DNA of 43,648 bases from Ophiocordyceps camponoti-saundersi (nom. inval.) (Eukaryota > Ascomycota > Sordariomycetes > Hypocreales > Ophiocordycipitaceae): positions 1-43,648 of the forward strand of contig PDHQ01000286.1 in NCBI GenBank assembly GCA_003339415.1, in the 5' to 3' direction. Below are positions 1 through 11,600 of this stretch, piece after piece. Both the position numbers and the translations under genes were made by a program. Within the stretch, counting starts at the first letter, position 1. Each line of letters begins with the position of its first letter. A model generated the notes under the pieces. That model worked only from the letters and a program-made list of their open reading frames with translations. It searched no databases and was not told the DNA's origin.

Positions 1-546
1 TTATTTTTTATTTTTTTTTTTATTTTATTTTATTTTATTTTATTTTATTTTATTTTATTTTATTTTAATTTTTTTCTAATTTTTTTTAATTTTTTTTAAA
101 TTTTTTTTTAATTTTTTTTTTATTTTTTTTAATTTTTTTTTTTTTTTTTTTTTTTTCTTATTTTTTTTTATTTAGCTTTTATATTTATAAAAATATATAT
201 TTTTTTTTTTTATTTTTTCTTATTTTTTTTTTTATATATTTTTTTAAATCTTAACTTTTATTATAATTATATTATTCTTAATTTTATTTTTATAAAAAAA
301 ATTATATTATATTATTTTTTAATATTATATTAAGTATTTATTTTAATTATATAAAAGTATATATTATTTATATTTATAATAAAAACTATAGCTTATATAA
401 ATTAATTATTAAGATATAGTTTATTAATATATATTTATTTATAACTAAGATTATTATATTCTAAGTTTTATATTTTACTTACTTTTACTTTAATTATTTA
501 TAATTTATAAAAACTGTTTTTAAATAACTTTTAAATAAAAAGTTAG
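1..546. repeat. AT-only low-complexity DNA with a (TATTT)n run
   Basis: Almost pure A and T, with long T runs and a tandem TATTT microsatellite of about nine copies at roughly 21-66. CA, TG and G+C are nearly absent. No gene, promoter or transposon motif is recognisable. It begins right at the 3' end of the TFIIIC gene and is probably the edge of another RIP-affected AT block extending left of the window. Confidence 0.8.
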
Positions 547-3500
547 TTATAATATTAAAAACTTTCTAAATAATAAAAGAATAATATAACTATTTTTTGC
601 TACCTTTAACTGTGTTATAAAATTAAAAAAAGTAGATATAACGAGGTCACTATTATGAAAAACTTCATTTTTGTGAGTCTTCAATGTCTCAGCGTAGTAT
701 CTTGAACTGATATCGCTGATTCCAAGTAAATGAAACAGCCGTCCGAAGTTATATAACCTCTCCGCTGCGTAGACACTGTCCTCGTTTCTTCTTGGCCTTA
801 AGTAATGGGATAGAAATACTTGTCCTTGTAGCAGAAGATACTGTCGGTTGGCTGATTGCCTTTTCATTCCATAATGAATATATGCAAGACCAAGGCTTAA
901 GTTGATCATGGGGTTCGAACTATCAATCGAACGAGCTCTTAAAAAATAACCTGCTCAATTTTTTAGCTTTGAGTGCTTTACTCACCTCCGGGTAGAGCAA
1001 TACTGACTTAGCGAGTATGCATAGCTTGTGGATGTGAAGAGAATGTGACCGTATAACATCAGCAAGCATATGTCAACATTACATCCCCGTGAGCCGACTG
1101 CCGGCCTGGCGACCAGCTCCTGTTTCCCGGTATGTTTTCGCTGATGCGTGTGGCTAGCGTCAATTGCTTTGATTTGGCGCAGAACAAATTTTTGAGCTGG
1201 TCCGGATGTATACCATGCAACGGGCGACTGGACAAGTCTGGACAGTAACGCAAACATTCGGTATGAATCTGTCGTTGCTCCATCACGCATTAAGTGGCGA
1301 GCGATTGTCACACATCGCTCCTCGTCGCTGGTGTAGATGGCACATACTAAGTTTCTTAGACCCTGCATGAAAAGAATATTTGTGTCCATCAACATCAACT
1401 TACCGCTCCAGGCAACATCTATGTTGAAGCAATTTTCGGGAGACTGGAAGACTGTAGAGTCCTTGGCAGCTTTGCAGATCTGGTAGGCTTCTTGCCGTCT
1501 ATGCAGTATTGCCAAGCCAATTGCGTAATCGAGAAATAGGTCTAACCAGTCGTCAAATGATATGCCTCGGTGGGCATTGAGTCCTGTGAAACCTTGTCCT
1601 TGGCTAGGCTGATCCGATTGCGGAGCGACGCCTACTCAATGCGTCAGGAGCTGATTCTCACACAATAGGTCCGGGATCCACCCACAACGTGACAGTCGTT
1701 CATACATATCTGTTAGCTCTGAGTGCGATCGTTCGTCGGTAGAGTTTGAGGAACGGCGCCCGGAGCCAATGAAATGCAAGTACTTGTCCCAAGTATAGAA
1801 TCTCTTCAGCGATCTAAAGTCATCTACCAGTTCCCTGCATGTGGTCATCCACGCTGGTATAAGATCTTTGCGGCCCGCAACGATTTGCTGCTTAAGATCG
1901 CGAACTGCCTCATAATCTCTCGTGAGCTTGGCTACACGAGCCTGTTCATCTTGAAGGCGCTTATTCGGGTCAGTGAGTCTTTTCGGACGGTATCTCCGGG
2001 GTACGATAGAGTCGCGCGAGACTTTCGCTACCGCAGCTGTGTGGTCCGTCGTATGGACGCGACACTGACGCCGCCGGGCTCGTGCACGGCTAGATCTCGC
2101 CGTTTCACCATGCTCCGCACACGAAATTTTGATCCGATGGGCGCTCGCTTCCCGCAGGGCCATAGCCTCTGCAGCGAGTATGAGTGCCTCCTCGTCTTCT
2201 CGCGCCCTTTCATAGATGTTGGCCAGCTCGATCCTGGCATCAATGCTATCCTGATCCGCCTCGATTGCTGCCAGGAAACATTCCTCAGCGCTTGAGTGTT
2301 CGCCTACGGCAAGATAGCTTCGACCCAATAGTAGAAGAAGAGCGGGATCTGAATCGCCTAGAAAATTCCGCAGTAGTTGCAAGAATTGAATGGCGAGAGG
2401 CTGTTGGCCGTGACGATGTAGTTCAGAAGCGAGATCGTATGCGAGAAATGGAAATTCGTTGACGAAATCTTGTCGCTGCGCGTCATTCCAACGCAGAAGA
2501 TGCAGATGCTTCTTTACACATTCCCGACGTCGAAATGAATTACAGATAAAATTAGTTGCCGTTACCGCGTGGAACAGTCAGGTTCACCGGCTTACCAGTG
2601 CCTCGGACTCATGTTCCAATTTAAAGCGAAACGTGGCAAGTCGAATCCGCAAGTCCTGTGGCAGAGCAATGCCGTGGAGCGCAGGGTTGGCAGACCTGGA
2701 AATGTAGCCCTTGACAGACAAGCGGCGCAGTTCATCGAGGTCCCATTCTCGATCGTCGTCCTTCCACTCGTCCCACAAAAGGTCTGACGAGCGTCCAACA
2801 ATCCATCTAGATCGAGATTTCAGCTCGAATATAGCCTCCTCATATTGATTGACTGAGGCGAGCAGATCCACAAATATGCCGATATCATGCCACAGGCTAT
2901 CTTCTTGCAAAAGAGGCCTGCATCTCGACTCCAGCGCGAAAAATTGTTTGTAGGCCTCGACAGCGGACGGAATAGCTGCAGATGTGTTCTTGCAATCAAG
3001 ACAAGCTTCGGCGAGCTTCCTCACCACTTCTAGGTCATGAGGCTGGCGCTTTAGTATTGATTTATACTCGCTTATTGCAGCAGCGTAGTGGCCCTGACGA
3101 TGACAAACAGCAGCCTTGCCTAGCCTGGCGTCAAGGTGAGTAGGATCTACCCTCAGAGCCGCAGAAAAACAGAGTCGGGCTGTGTAGAGGTTATCATCTG
3201 CATGATCCTCGACTTCATCGATGTCCAACGCATAGGATGCGCACTTGAGCCACCCCGATATGTCTTTGGATCGCAAATGGGCAGCATAGACCATTGCGGA
3301 GAGGGCTCTGCTGGACTCGCCGCGTTCACGGAATATGGACGCTAAGGTGGTCCATGCCTGGTGAGTTTCCGCATTGATTCGAATCACTTCGGTTGCGAGG
3401 TCCAATGCCTGGTCGTAGTCGCCACTGAGAAACGCCTGATTCACCTTCGAAAGCCGCGCGGTTATGTCTCCCCTTGGTTTGGCAGCCTTGCGAGGGCCGC

Positions 3501-3761
3501 GAAGGCCACGACTCCCTCGAGCTCTCGGGCCTCCTTGCCCTGAGCTTTGAGCCCTGTCTGTTCCATGATGAGAGGCAAGGAAGTTTCTGACCGATTCATC
3601 GAGCTTGGCGATATCGTCTCTGAGCTCCTCGAGATCGGAATCGACTTCTGACAGTTCATTTTCAGAGAGTCTAGGGGTGCACGTAGGTCAGTGGCGTGAG
3701 CTGAGTCGCTGACAGCGGTGACGGCAATTTACAAGGAACGTGTATCTCCTGTGCGGCTCAT
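547..3761 (-). CDS. TFC4: TFIIIC TPR subunit (Tfc4/Sfc4, tau-131 type), five exons
   Basis: Scaffold subunit of RNA polymerase III factor TFIIIC (tauA); in yeast it recruits TFIIIB (Brf1) in the nucleus. My model has exons 3761-3733, 3670-2596, 2511-1686, 1631-1008 and 950-547, giving 985 residues; the yeast protein is about 1,025. All splice phases match. Donors are GTAAAT, GTAAGC, GTGGGT and GTCAGT; acceptors TAG, AAG, TAG and CAG. Exon 3 could instead start at 2508. The start ATG at 3761 is the only one that splices in frame into the acidic N-terminus (SEVDSDLEELRDD). TPRs begin near residue 88 (GDYDQALDLATEVI) and recur near 170-260 and 400-460. YRPKRL and a KFYTWDKYL segment precede a C-terminal TPR block with TDSYRMFALLSRL and NPMINLSLGLAYIHY. 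The 3' end lies in AT-rich DNA: the last 30 or so codons still align by eye with the family C-terminus (final RKFLIL against the usual KWLVI) but are strongly AT-shifted. Family identity is secure; exon 1 and the last codons are less so. Confidence 0.9.
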
Positions 3762-3875
3762 GGTGCTGCATGCATGCCTTTGCGCACTGAGCAACACGTC
3801 AGTTGATCTGCCGTGCGATGAAAATGAGACAGATTGCACCTTTACCATGGAAAGACAGCTAGCTGTAAGCTAATA
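3762..3875 (-). promoter_or_regulatory. Short 5' flank of the TFIIIC gene
   Basis: Only about 110 bases of ordinary-composition DNA separate the proposed start codon from AT-rich, CA/TG-depleted DNA that begins near 3870. An upstream ATG in the transcript direction (at about 3774) closes at once with TGA overlapping the main ATG, so it could act as a tiny upstream ORF. No TATA box or named operator is convincing. The core promoter must lie here or inside the mutated block. Confidence 0.4.
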
Positions 3876-4802
3876 AATAGTGCTAAAAACTAAAAAAGAA
3901 AAAACGCTCAAACTAATAAAAAGTTTTAAAAAGAGTAAAAGACTGATAAGAGAAAAAAAGAAAAAAATTAGAATAATGATATAATAAATAATATATAATA
4001 TATAGTCTATAATATATAATATTTATAAAAGTCTTATAAAAGTAACTATTAAAGTAAGCTAAAGTAAAGTTATAATTAAAGTTATTAAGAAGAAAAAAAG
4101 GGAAGCTTTCCTCTAAAGCTAATTATATACCCTACGTAATAACTAAGCTATATTAGAAAAACTTAAATATAGTTACTATAAACCCCCTTATCTAGCTATA
4201 ATTAGTTATAAACTAATTCCTTATATAGCCCCCTCCTTAAGCTAGCTAAGGAAGCGGAAGCGTAAGGCGGAATAAATTAATATATATTAGATTAATATAA
4301 AGCTTTATATAGTTTTTAATAAACCTTTTAATAGCTTTTTATAAAAGTCTTATATTTCTTAACGTTTATAAGAAGCTAATTTATTAGTATAAAATAACTT
4401 AAGAAGTTTTAAGGTATATATAATATATATATTTAAGGTTATAATCCGTATATAACCCGCGCTTATCTTACGCGTAGCGCTAACTAATTATATATACTTA
4501 TATATATTTTACGCTTATTATACGCGCGGACTTAATTAAGTACCCCTTATATAACTTAGCTATTTAAATATAGCCCGAATCTTTTATATACCCCGCTATT
4601 TTAGGAAAAAAGTATTTCTAGCTATAGTATATATATATATAAAATATAAGTTAAAATACCCTTTATATAAAAAATTTTTCTTCCTTTTTTTTCTTTTTCT
4701 CCTTAAGCTAGTTATATTATTTTTCTTACTAAGTAATTTTTTTCTCTAAGTTTTATATTTTATTATTCCGCTATTATATTTTTATAATTTTTTTATTATT
4801 AT
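3876..4802. other. RIP-affected AT-rich DNA, no recognisable feature
   Basis: TA-rich sequence with almost no CA or TG. A few G/C-containing words remain (for example around 4250 and 4460), suggesting old repeat DNA, but no reading frame, LTR or terminal repeat could be assigned. The last five bases (4798-4802, ATTAT) are the left copy of the target duplication of the gypsy element that follows. Confidence 0.6.
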
Positions 4803-4988
4803 TATAAAGGATTCAAGCTATGCTTAAATAGCTAAGTTACGTAAAGTAATTAGTTATTTCCGCGCGCGGCGCGCGCGCAGATCGCTTACCCCTATTAGGC
4901 GTTATAACCCCTTTTCTATAATTCTTTATAATTATTTTAAATAATAAAGTCACCTCCTCGTAGATAGCTTAGAGGCCGAACCCTTATA
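4803..4988 (+). repeat. 5' LTR of the chromovirus
   Basis: 186 bp, beginning TATAAAGGATTC and ending CGAACCCTTATA. The termini were presumably TG and CA before RIP. It matches the 3' LTR throughout with scattered C/T and G/A differences. An unusually G+C-rich alternating CG block at about 4861-4880 survives in both LTRs because it contains almost no CA or TG. Confidence 0.92.
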
Positions 4989-6060
4989 TAAAATAATTAT
5001 TATTATAATAGATAACCTTATCTTTTAAGAGGTAATTATCGCCTAGCTATAATAATAGTAAGCGATAATTTCTAAGCTATAGGAGGTCCTATAAGCGTAA
5101 TATAATACTATTTATTTTTTAATATAATATCGGTAACCTTAGCCGGAGCCCTTATTATAGCTTTTACGCTAGAAACTTTTTCTATTTAGCTCCTTTTTTA
5201 ATAGCGATAAAACCTTTTTTCTAGCTTAGTAGGCCTTAATATTATATAAGCTATTAGTAGATCGCGTTTTTATCGGTAATAATTATAACTAATAGGTTTT
5301 CCTTTATTAGTATTTATTACTTATTATTTAGTTAAAAGTAACTTTATTTTTTAAGCGAAGCGAGGAATATTAATACTAAGTTAAGACCTTTTTTAAATAT
5401 CTTAATATAATATTTACTAACCTTTACCGCTATTAAATAGCTATAACGGAATTAGAAAAGCTTTTTTAAAATACCTCTAAGTTATTTTCCGATTTCCTTA
5501 TTTATTTTAAGGTAAAACTATCGCTTTTAGAAGGTATTATATAAGTAAATAAAATTAAGGTAATATATTTATATCGCGTACTTACCTCTAAGTTATAACG
5601 CTATTATCTTAAATACGATATTCCTTTTAATAATTATATCTTAGCCGTAACTTATATTTATTTTATTATTATTAATATTAAGTTATTCCGAATTAAAAGT
5701 AAAGATTAAATACCTTTTTCCCTTACTCCTTCCTTAGTAGCTTAAGATATTAATATACTTATAATAAATATCCGCTAAACTAATATAACCTTAAGGCGTT
5801 CTTCCCGTAATTAGAGATATAGTAAATATAAAAGGTAGCGTTTAAAACCTTACTATTCCGCTCCTTATATTTTTACGAAGGAATATAGTAAGCGTTAGGT
5901 TAAGGGATATTATTTACGTTATAGCTAAGTAGGCTACTTTACGAGGGATTATCCGGTATACCTATCTTCGCCCTTATCCTTATCCGTACGCTTTATAAAA
6001 ATAGGAAAGGCTAATTAAGTTACTTATTCGAATTAAGGAAAAGAATCCTCCCTATACTAA
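4989..6060 (+). pseudogene. Decayed gag with zinc knuckle
   Basis: Position between the 5' LTR and pol indicates gag. The diagnostic trace is a CX2CX4HX4C nucleocapsid zinc knuckle at 5911-5952: in frame, the three Cys positions and the His position all read as Tyr codons (TAT or TAC) with spacing preserved, followed by FTRDY where FTRDC is expected. Many in-frame TAA/TAG codons occur. The capsid part upstream cannot be aligned by eye, and the gag/pol junction (6060-6900, where protease should lie) was not resolved. Confidence 0.75.
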
Positions 6061-6899
6061 GTCTCATATAAGGGGGAGGTAATCGTATTAATTTAATAAA
6101 TAGTAATTTAAAAAACTAATTTATAGATATTATAAAGAATATAAATATAAGTCCTCTCCTTATCTTTATTTTTATAAATTTTATTACCTTTATCGATATA
6201 TAAGTAAATAGTAGCTATAATTACTACGCTATTATAAGCGAGTCTTAGGTATAATATTATTATCTTTAATATATTCCTCTCCTTACTCCGCGTATAATCT
6301 ATACCGTAATTTAAATCTGCTATTAAAAATAAGTTTATTTTAAAAACTCCTCCTTAATCTATTATATTATTTAGTTTATTATTAATATCGATAGCTAATA
6401 AATACTTATAGTTATATATATAATCCCTAGCCTAACTTAAGATATAATTCTTAGCTTTTTTTAGATAATACGGTATAATATATCCCTTTACGTAAGATAA
6501 TAATATTTTATAGTTTATTTTATAGATAACCTTATTATCTTATATAATAAAATATAAGTTTAAAAATATTAAATAGTTACTATCTTAAGCTTAACTTTTA
6601 TTATACTAATAAGGCGCGAATCTTATTAGTAAATAGATTATCGTTTCTTTATTATAAGCTTATAAAATATCTTATATATTTTACGGATTAAAACGTTATC
6701 TCCCTTTACCTTACTAGTTTCTTTACTTTCTAAGGTATTTAACTTTAGTAACCTTTTTAATAAAGAAAAAGTAAGTATTTTTCCCCCTTATTATAATATA
6801 TATAATTATTATATCTATTTACGATAATAGCTTAATAAATCCTTACCGCTATTACCTTAAAAGCTATTATATAATATATTATATAAATACCTCCTTAAA

Positions 6900-7825
6900 A
6901 TATAAAAGTAAATTACTAATTTAATAGATAAAGGATAGATTCGCGTAAGCTTATTATTTATAGCTACCTTAATTCTCCTAGCTAAAAAGCTTAAGGGCGG
7001 CTAGCAGTTTTACGTTAATTATCGGGCCTTAAATTAACTTACTAAGTAAAACCGCTATCCCTTACCTTTTATAAAGGAAACTCTATATAATCTTTCTAGC
7101 GCTTAGTAGTTTACTAAACTCGATATACGCGCCGCCTTTTATAAGATATATATTACGAAAGGTAAGGAATATTTAACTACTTTCTATATATATTTCGGGC
7201 TATTCGAATACCTTATTTACCTTTTTAGTCTTATTAGCGCCCCCGCCTTATTTTAATAATATATTAATATTTCCCTAAGCGATTCCTTTAGGGATTTTAT
7301 TATTACTTACCTTAATAATATTCTTATTTATTTAGGTAGCTTATTTTTAAACTATTAAAAAAAAGTCCGTATTATTCTTACGAAATTATAATAAGCTAAA
7401 CTATATCTAAACTTTAATAAATACGCGTTTATAATTTATAAGGTTAAATACCTTAAGTTTATTATCTATATTAGATAAAAGGTACGCTTAAACTTAGCTA
7501 AGATTTTAATAATTAAAGACTAAAAGGTACTAATTTACGTAAAAAGTATATATAGTTTTATTAGCTTTATAAACTTTTATCGTAATTTTATTCCTTAGTT
7601 TTCCTCCTTTATAGCCTTACTTATTACCTTTATAAAGCGTAACGCCCTTTTTAATTAGACCTTAGCTTATTAAGACGCTTTTAAGTAACTAAAAGACGCG
7701 TTTATCTCCTCCCCCGCCCTTACTTAGTAAAGCCCTAATCTCGATATTATCGTAAAAGTAAACTATTTAAGTAAGGTAATTAGTAGCTATCTCTCCTAGC
7801 GCGGTTAGGATTAAATCTTATAATA
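6900..7825 (+). pseudogene. Decayed gypsy reverse transcriptase and start of RNase H
   Basis: The frame reads NYRALN and YPLPF near 7015-7075, TKLDIRAAFYKI near 7117-7152, FGLFEYL near 7195-7215 and YLNNILIY at 7308-7331. These are RT motifs in order; YLNN stands where the catalytic YLDD belongs, since GAC/GAT became AAT. FYRNFIP-like and RNase H connection segments follow. The frame stops at 7825 because a 1776-bp LTR element is inserted there; it resumes at 9607. Confidence 0.9.
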
Positions 7826-8035
7826 TATAAAGGATTAATTTATAACTAATTATAGCTAAATAGGGGGGATTATAGCGGATATATTTAGGTCTTCCCGATA
7901 GCGCTTAGTTATCGCGCGGGGTATATAGCTAGCTTAGGAAGGGGGCTTCTCTCCCTTCTCCTTCCTCTCTTTAATAGCTTTAATTATAACTCTATTTTAG
8001 CTTATTTTTATAGTTACCTTAATAAGACCTTTATA
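7826..8035 (+). repeat. 5' LTR of nested element copy 1
   Basis: 210 bp, TATAAAGGATTA to GACCTTTATA; original termini presumably TG and CA. Distinctive shared internal words include GATAGCGCTTAGTTATCGCG and GGGGGCTTCTCTCCC. It matches 9392-9601, 36914-37123 and 38480-38689 with mainly transition differences. Confidence 0.92.
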
Positions 8036-9391
8036 TTAATTAAAGCTCTTTTTACCGCTAACTAAATATAAAAATAAGATCTTAATATAGAACGTTATTA
8101 AATTCTACTTATATTAGAGCTACTCTTAGCTTATTCTAGCTTAGACTTTTAGCTAGCTACTATATATACTAAATTTACGATTAATAAAGCCGTAATTAGG
8201 GAGCCTAAGTTTTAGTTTTATTATATCTTTTCTTATCTCGGCATTTTCTAGTAAATATTCCTTTTATATATTATTATAGCTATAGATTTTTCTTTTTAGC
8301 TTAAAGCCTTTTTAGCGTATATCTCTAAGCTTTTCGGGGAGAGTTATAAAAAGCGCTAAGTAAGTTTTTCCTTAGTTAAGATATATTAGGAGCTATTAAA
8401 GCCTCTCGGAGAATACGTTATAAGGTAAGAATATACCTTTTTTAAAACCGGACTATTATATTAGTCTAACTATACTAAGATTATTCTACTCTTATCTAAG
8501 CTATATAAGGAGCTATAAAAGCGCTTAGATCGTAAGAATTAGCTTATAATATATACGGCCTTCGCTAGCTTTCTCCGAGGCTTTAATAAAGTATTTAGTT
8601 CCGGAAATATTCCTAATATATTAGTTAATTTACCGCCCCCCTTTTTAGCTAACTTAATAGATATCGCGTTTATATAATCTTATTTTAGTATTACTAAGCG
8701 CTAATATTACTATTAGTATAACTAAATCGGTTATTTTAAGCGTAACTATCTAAAGCTTTATAAGTAAATAGGGATATTAAGGTTAAGGCTTTTTACGAGC
8801 GGAGCGGGGAAATTAGAAATAAATTCGGAGTATTTTAATTAGGGGGATAATAAGTAAGGAGGGATAAGTATACGCTAGATATTATAGCCTAGGTAATTTC
8901 CGGCCTTATTATATTACCTTATATAGGGACGGTTCGCGCGTAGCTTAAGCGCGTAAATTTATTAATAGGTATATATTATAATTATATTACGCCTTAGCTT
9001 ATAAACTAGCGCTAGTAATATATAGTAATAAGTATACGGCTAGCTTTACTATTTACCGTAATCGGGTTATTCTCTAAGCTTCCCGTAACCGGTATAATAC
9101 TACCTAATCTTATACGCTAGCTATATAAGTAAGTTTTTACTATTAGTATATAAGTTTATTAATTCTTACCTTAAGAGGTATTACGATTTTAAGCTTATTA
9201 GAATCTTCCTTATAAAAATCGGGGTTTAATTCCCTAAGCTATAAGGAAGCCCTTCCGCCCTCTTATCCTTATCTTTACGGAGGCTATTAGGTAATCGGCT
9301 AGGGATTATATAAAATATCTCGCTAGCGTAATAGTACGTAACTTTTCTATCCTACGCTCTTATTTCCTCGGCTAGCTTAAGGAGGGGGCTA
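8036..9391 (+). other. Internal region of nested element copy 1, unrecognised
   Basis: 1356 bp, the same length as the interior of copy 2 and similar to it along its whole length. A plus-strand frame with readable stretches (for example FPQLRYIRSY near 8370-8400) hints at a former short ORF, possibly Gag-like, but no domain is recognisable. The two copies carry different RIP changes, so comparing them could reveal the original codons. Confidence 0.6.
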
Positions 9392-9601
9392 TATAAGGGA
9401 TTAGTCTATAACTAATCGTAGCTAGATAGGGGGGATTATAGCGGATATATTTAGGTTTTCCCGATAGCGCTTAGTTATCGCGTAAGGTATATAGCTAGCT
9501 TAGGAAGGGGGCTTCTCTCCCTTCTCCTTCCTCTTTTTAATAGCTTTAATTATAACTTTACTTTAGCTTACTTCTATAGTCGCCTTAGTAAGACCTTTAT
9601 A
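9392..9601 (+). repeat. 3' LTR of nested element copy 1
   Basis: 210 bp, equal in length to the 5' LTR, preceded by the purine-rich tract at 9379-9388 and followed by the TAATA target copy. It retains slightly more unmutated G+C positions than the 5' LTR. Confidence 0.92.
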
Positions 9602-11600
9602 TAATATATAATATATTTCTCTTAAAAGCTTTAGCTTATAAAATAGAACTATATAATTTATAATAAGGAACTTTTTACTATTATTTACTACTTTAAGGTA
9701 TAGTTAGCTAAACTTTAAAATATCTTCTCTTTATTTACTATATTTATAAATTATAAAGCTTTAAAATATTTTATAACTCCTAAAGCTATATTAGAACGCT
9801 AAGCGCGATAAGCTAAAACGCTTACTTTTTTTAACTTTTATTTATAATACCGCTTAAGTAAGTAAGCTATTTAGCCTAATACCCTCTCCTATTATAATTA
9901 AAAGCGATAATATATTACTCCGCATTTTAGCTATATTATATAGCCTTTATTTATTTATTCTTTTAAACTATAACTAGTTTAAAGCTAAAGCGCTACTTTT
10001 ATAATATTAGCCCTTTTCGTAGATAAGTATTTAAGGGAATTATAGTTTATAGCGTTATAGTCCGACCCGCTTTATATAATACGATATACCGCGCTATAAG
10101 AAAGCGCTTAAAAGTTCCCTTTTAAAGCGGGTATAAAGGAGTAAATTATAAACTATTCCTTTTCCGCTAGCGGCTAGCTATAATTCCGGGGCCAACTTTA
10201 GGTGCCTAACTAAGAACTTCTAATAATTACCTTAATTTAAAAAACTTATAATTCCCCGCTTATAAAGCACTTTAGTAAAAATATTATATTTATATTACTT
10301 TATTATTATTATTACTAAAATAGTATATTAGCTAATATAGCGTAATTTATTTAAAATTATTATTATTATAAGAATTACTTTTAACGCTATTATTACTAAA
10401 GCTTATTATAAGTATAACTATTACCGCCCTTAGAAAGGTATTAAGTAACTATCTCTATAAACTTTATAATAAACCTACTTATTATAAATCTTTCTTAGCC
10501 CCGCTTTTTTATAATTATTACTAATTAGCTATTAAAATATATATAGCTAAAAGTAATAATATTTATAAAAGCTAAGTATTATATAAAATATTTTATTTAT
10601 ACTTAATAGTATTTTTATAGCTTTCTTACTACTATTATATTTAACCGTAGTTTAAATTAGATAAATTATTTTTAGTTAACTTTTTACCGCCTTATAAGTA
10701 TTAAATAACTTATATTAATAGCTTACTACTTATAAACTAATAGTAGTATAAAATAAATAAACTAAGAGGTATAAGCTATCTTTTATTATATAATATTATT
10801 CTCTTAGCTTAACTAGCTTTCTTACTTACTTACTTACTAACTTATATTAAATAATAGAGAGTTATCTATAATAAGCGTAAGTTTAAACCGCTTATTATAT
10901 AAATATAACTTAAACCTTATCTAATAGCTATTTACGCTTTCCGCACTAATTACTTTCCTAAAAAAGCGTGCTATTACCTTCGCCTAGTATTTATAAGAAA
11001 ATATCTAGCTAGCTTAGGTATTTATTATATAAGCTTAATAAAAATAATAAAACGCTTTTAATAATACTTATCGCCTTATAGAACGATTCTAAGTTAGTAA
11101 TTTTATATAGTTAAATCTTCGCTATATTTATTCTAACTACCTATTTAAAAAACTTAATTATTTTAAGGCTAAGTATAAAGTTATTATTATCCTATCCTTT
11201 TTAACTATTATATTTAATATTCTAAAAAGTATATATTTTATATTTTATATTAATTTACTTAAGCGTGCCGCGTATAATTTACTTTTATTATAATTTTTTA
11301 CTAATAGCTATCTTAAACTTTTTTTATAATTTTCTAATAATAACTTATCTTTTAATAAATATAAAATTAAAGAAATCCTTACCGCAAAGAACGCCCGTAA
11401 GTAACGCTTATAAAGCTAACCCCCTTATTATTAAATATTAGTAAAATAAAAAAAATATATTACGCTAACTTAAAAGCTATTATATAGCTTATAATATTAC
11501 GCTATTTTAGATAATTATAAGTTACGCTAAGGAGATATTTATATATATAATAGCTTTAAATATACTTTCTTATTTAAACTTAATTAAGTAAATAATTAAG
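9602..11600 (+). pseudogene. Decayed RNase H, integrase and chromodomain of the chromovirus
   Basis: The frame interrupted at 7825 resumes here. NYIIYNKELFTI (about 9650-9682) is the RNase H NYxIxDKELLAI segment with Asp read as Asn, followed by a Y-KALKYF stretch where DHKALEYF is expected (near 9745). NYYYYKNYF (about 10345-10371) corresponds to the Cys pair of the integrase zinc domain with Cys read as Tyr. The chromodomain is at about 11370-11570: EILTAKNARK, then VK-stop-KKY at 11441-11455 (for VKWxxY), LT-stop-K (for PTWE) and ILDNYKLR. Stops are TAA/TAG only, as expected from mutated CAA, CAG and TGG. Confidence 0.85.

Larger units (their letters stand above)
7826..9601 (+). mobile_element. 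Nested 1776-bp LTR element, copy 1
   Basis: Two 210-bp direct repeats enclose 1356 bp of internal sequence, and the whole is flanked by TAATA on both sides (7821-7825 and 9602-9606). It sits inside the RNase H coding region of the chromovirus; removing it with one TAATA restores a continuous frame. A purine tract AAGGAGGGGG lies at 9379-9388 just before the 3' LTR. The interior shows no RT, integrase or protease motif in the frames I tried, and it is too short for pol, so it is probably a non-autonomous LTR element mobilised by a gypsy-type integrase. A second copy of exactly the same length lies at 36914-38689. Confidence 0.9.

Noticed and set aside
910..924. GGTTCGAAC, a tRNA B-box-like word, inside a gene for a TFIIIC subunit
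   Set aside because: It encodes the conserved SSNPM segment of the protein on the other strand. It lacks the terminal CC of a B box, and no A box or tRNA fold is nearby.
951..998. GTGAGT at about 988-983 as donor of the last TFIIIC intron
   Set aside because: It is a better consensus donor, but it puts the next exon out of frame. GTCAGT at 1007 gives the correct phase and the family-like SLSYFLRA junction.
1632..1661. 30-bp intron starting at GTGAGA in the TFIIIC gene
   Set aside because: It is too short for a fungal intron. The 54-bp alternative with donor GTGGGT at 1685 is in phase.
1774..2295. Open plus-strand frame opposite the TFIIIC gene
   Set aside because: It has no homology or domain, lies wholly antisense to conserved coding exons and breaks none of them; a shadow frame.
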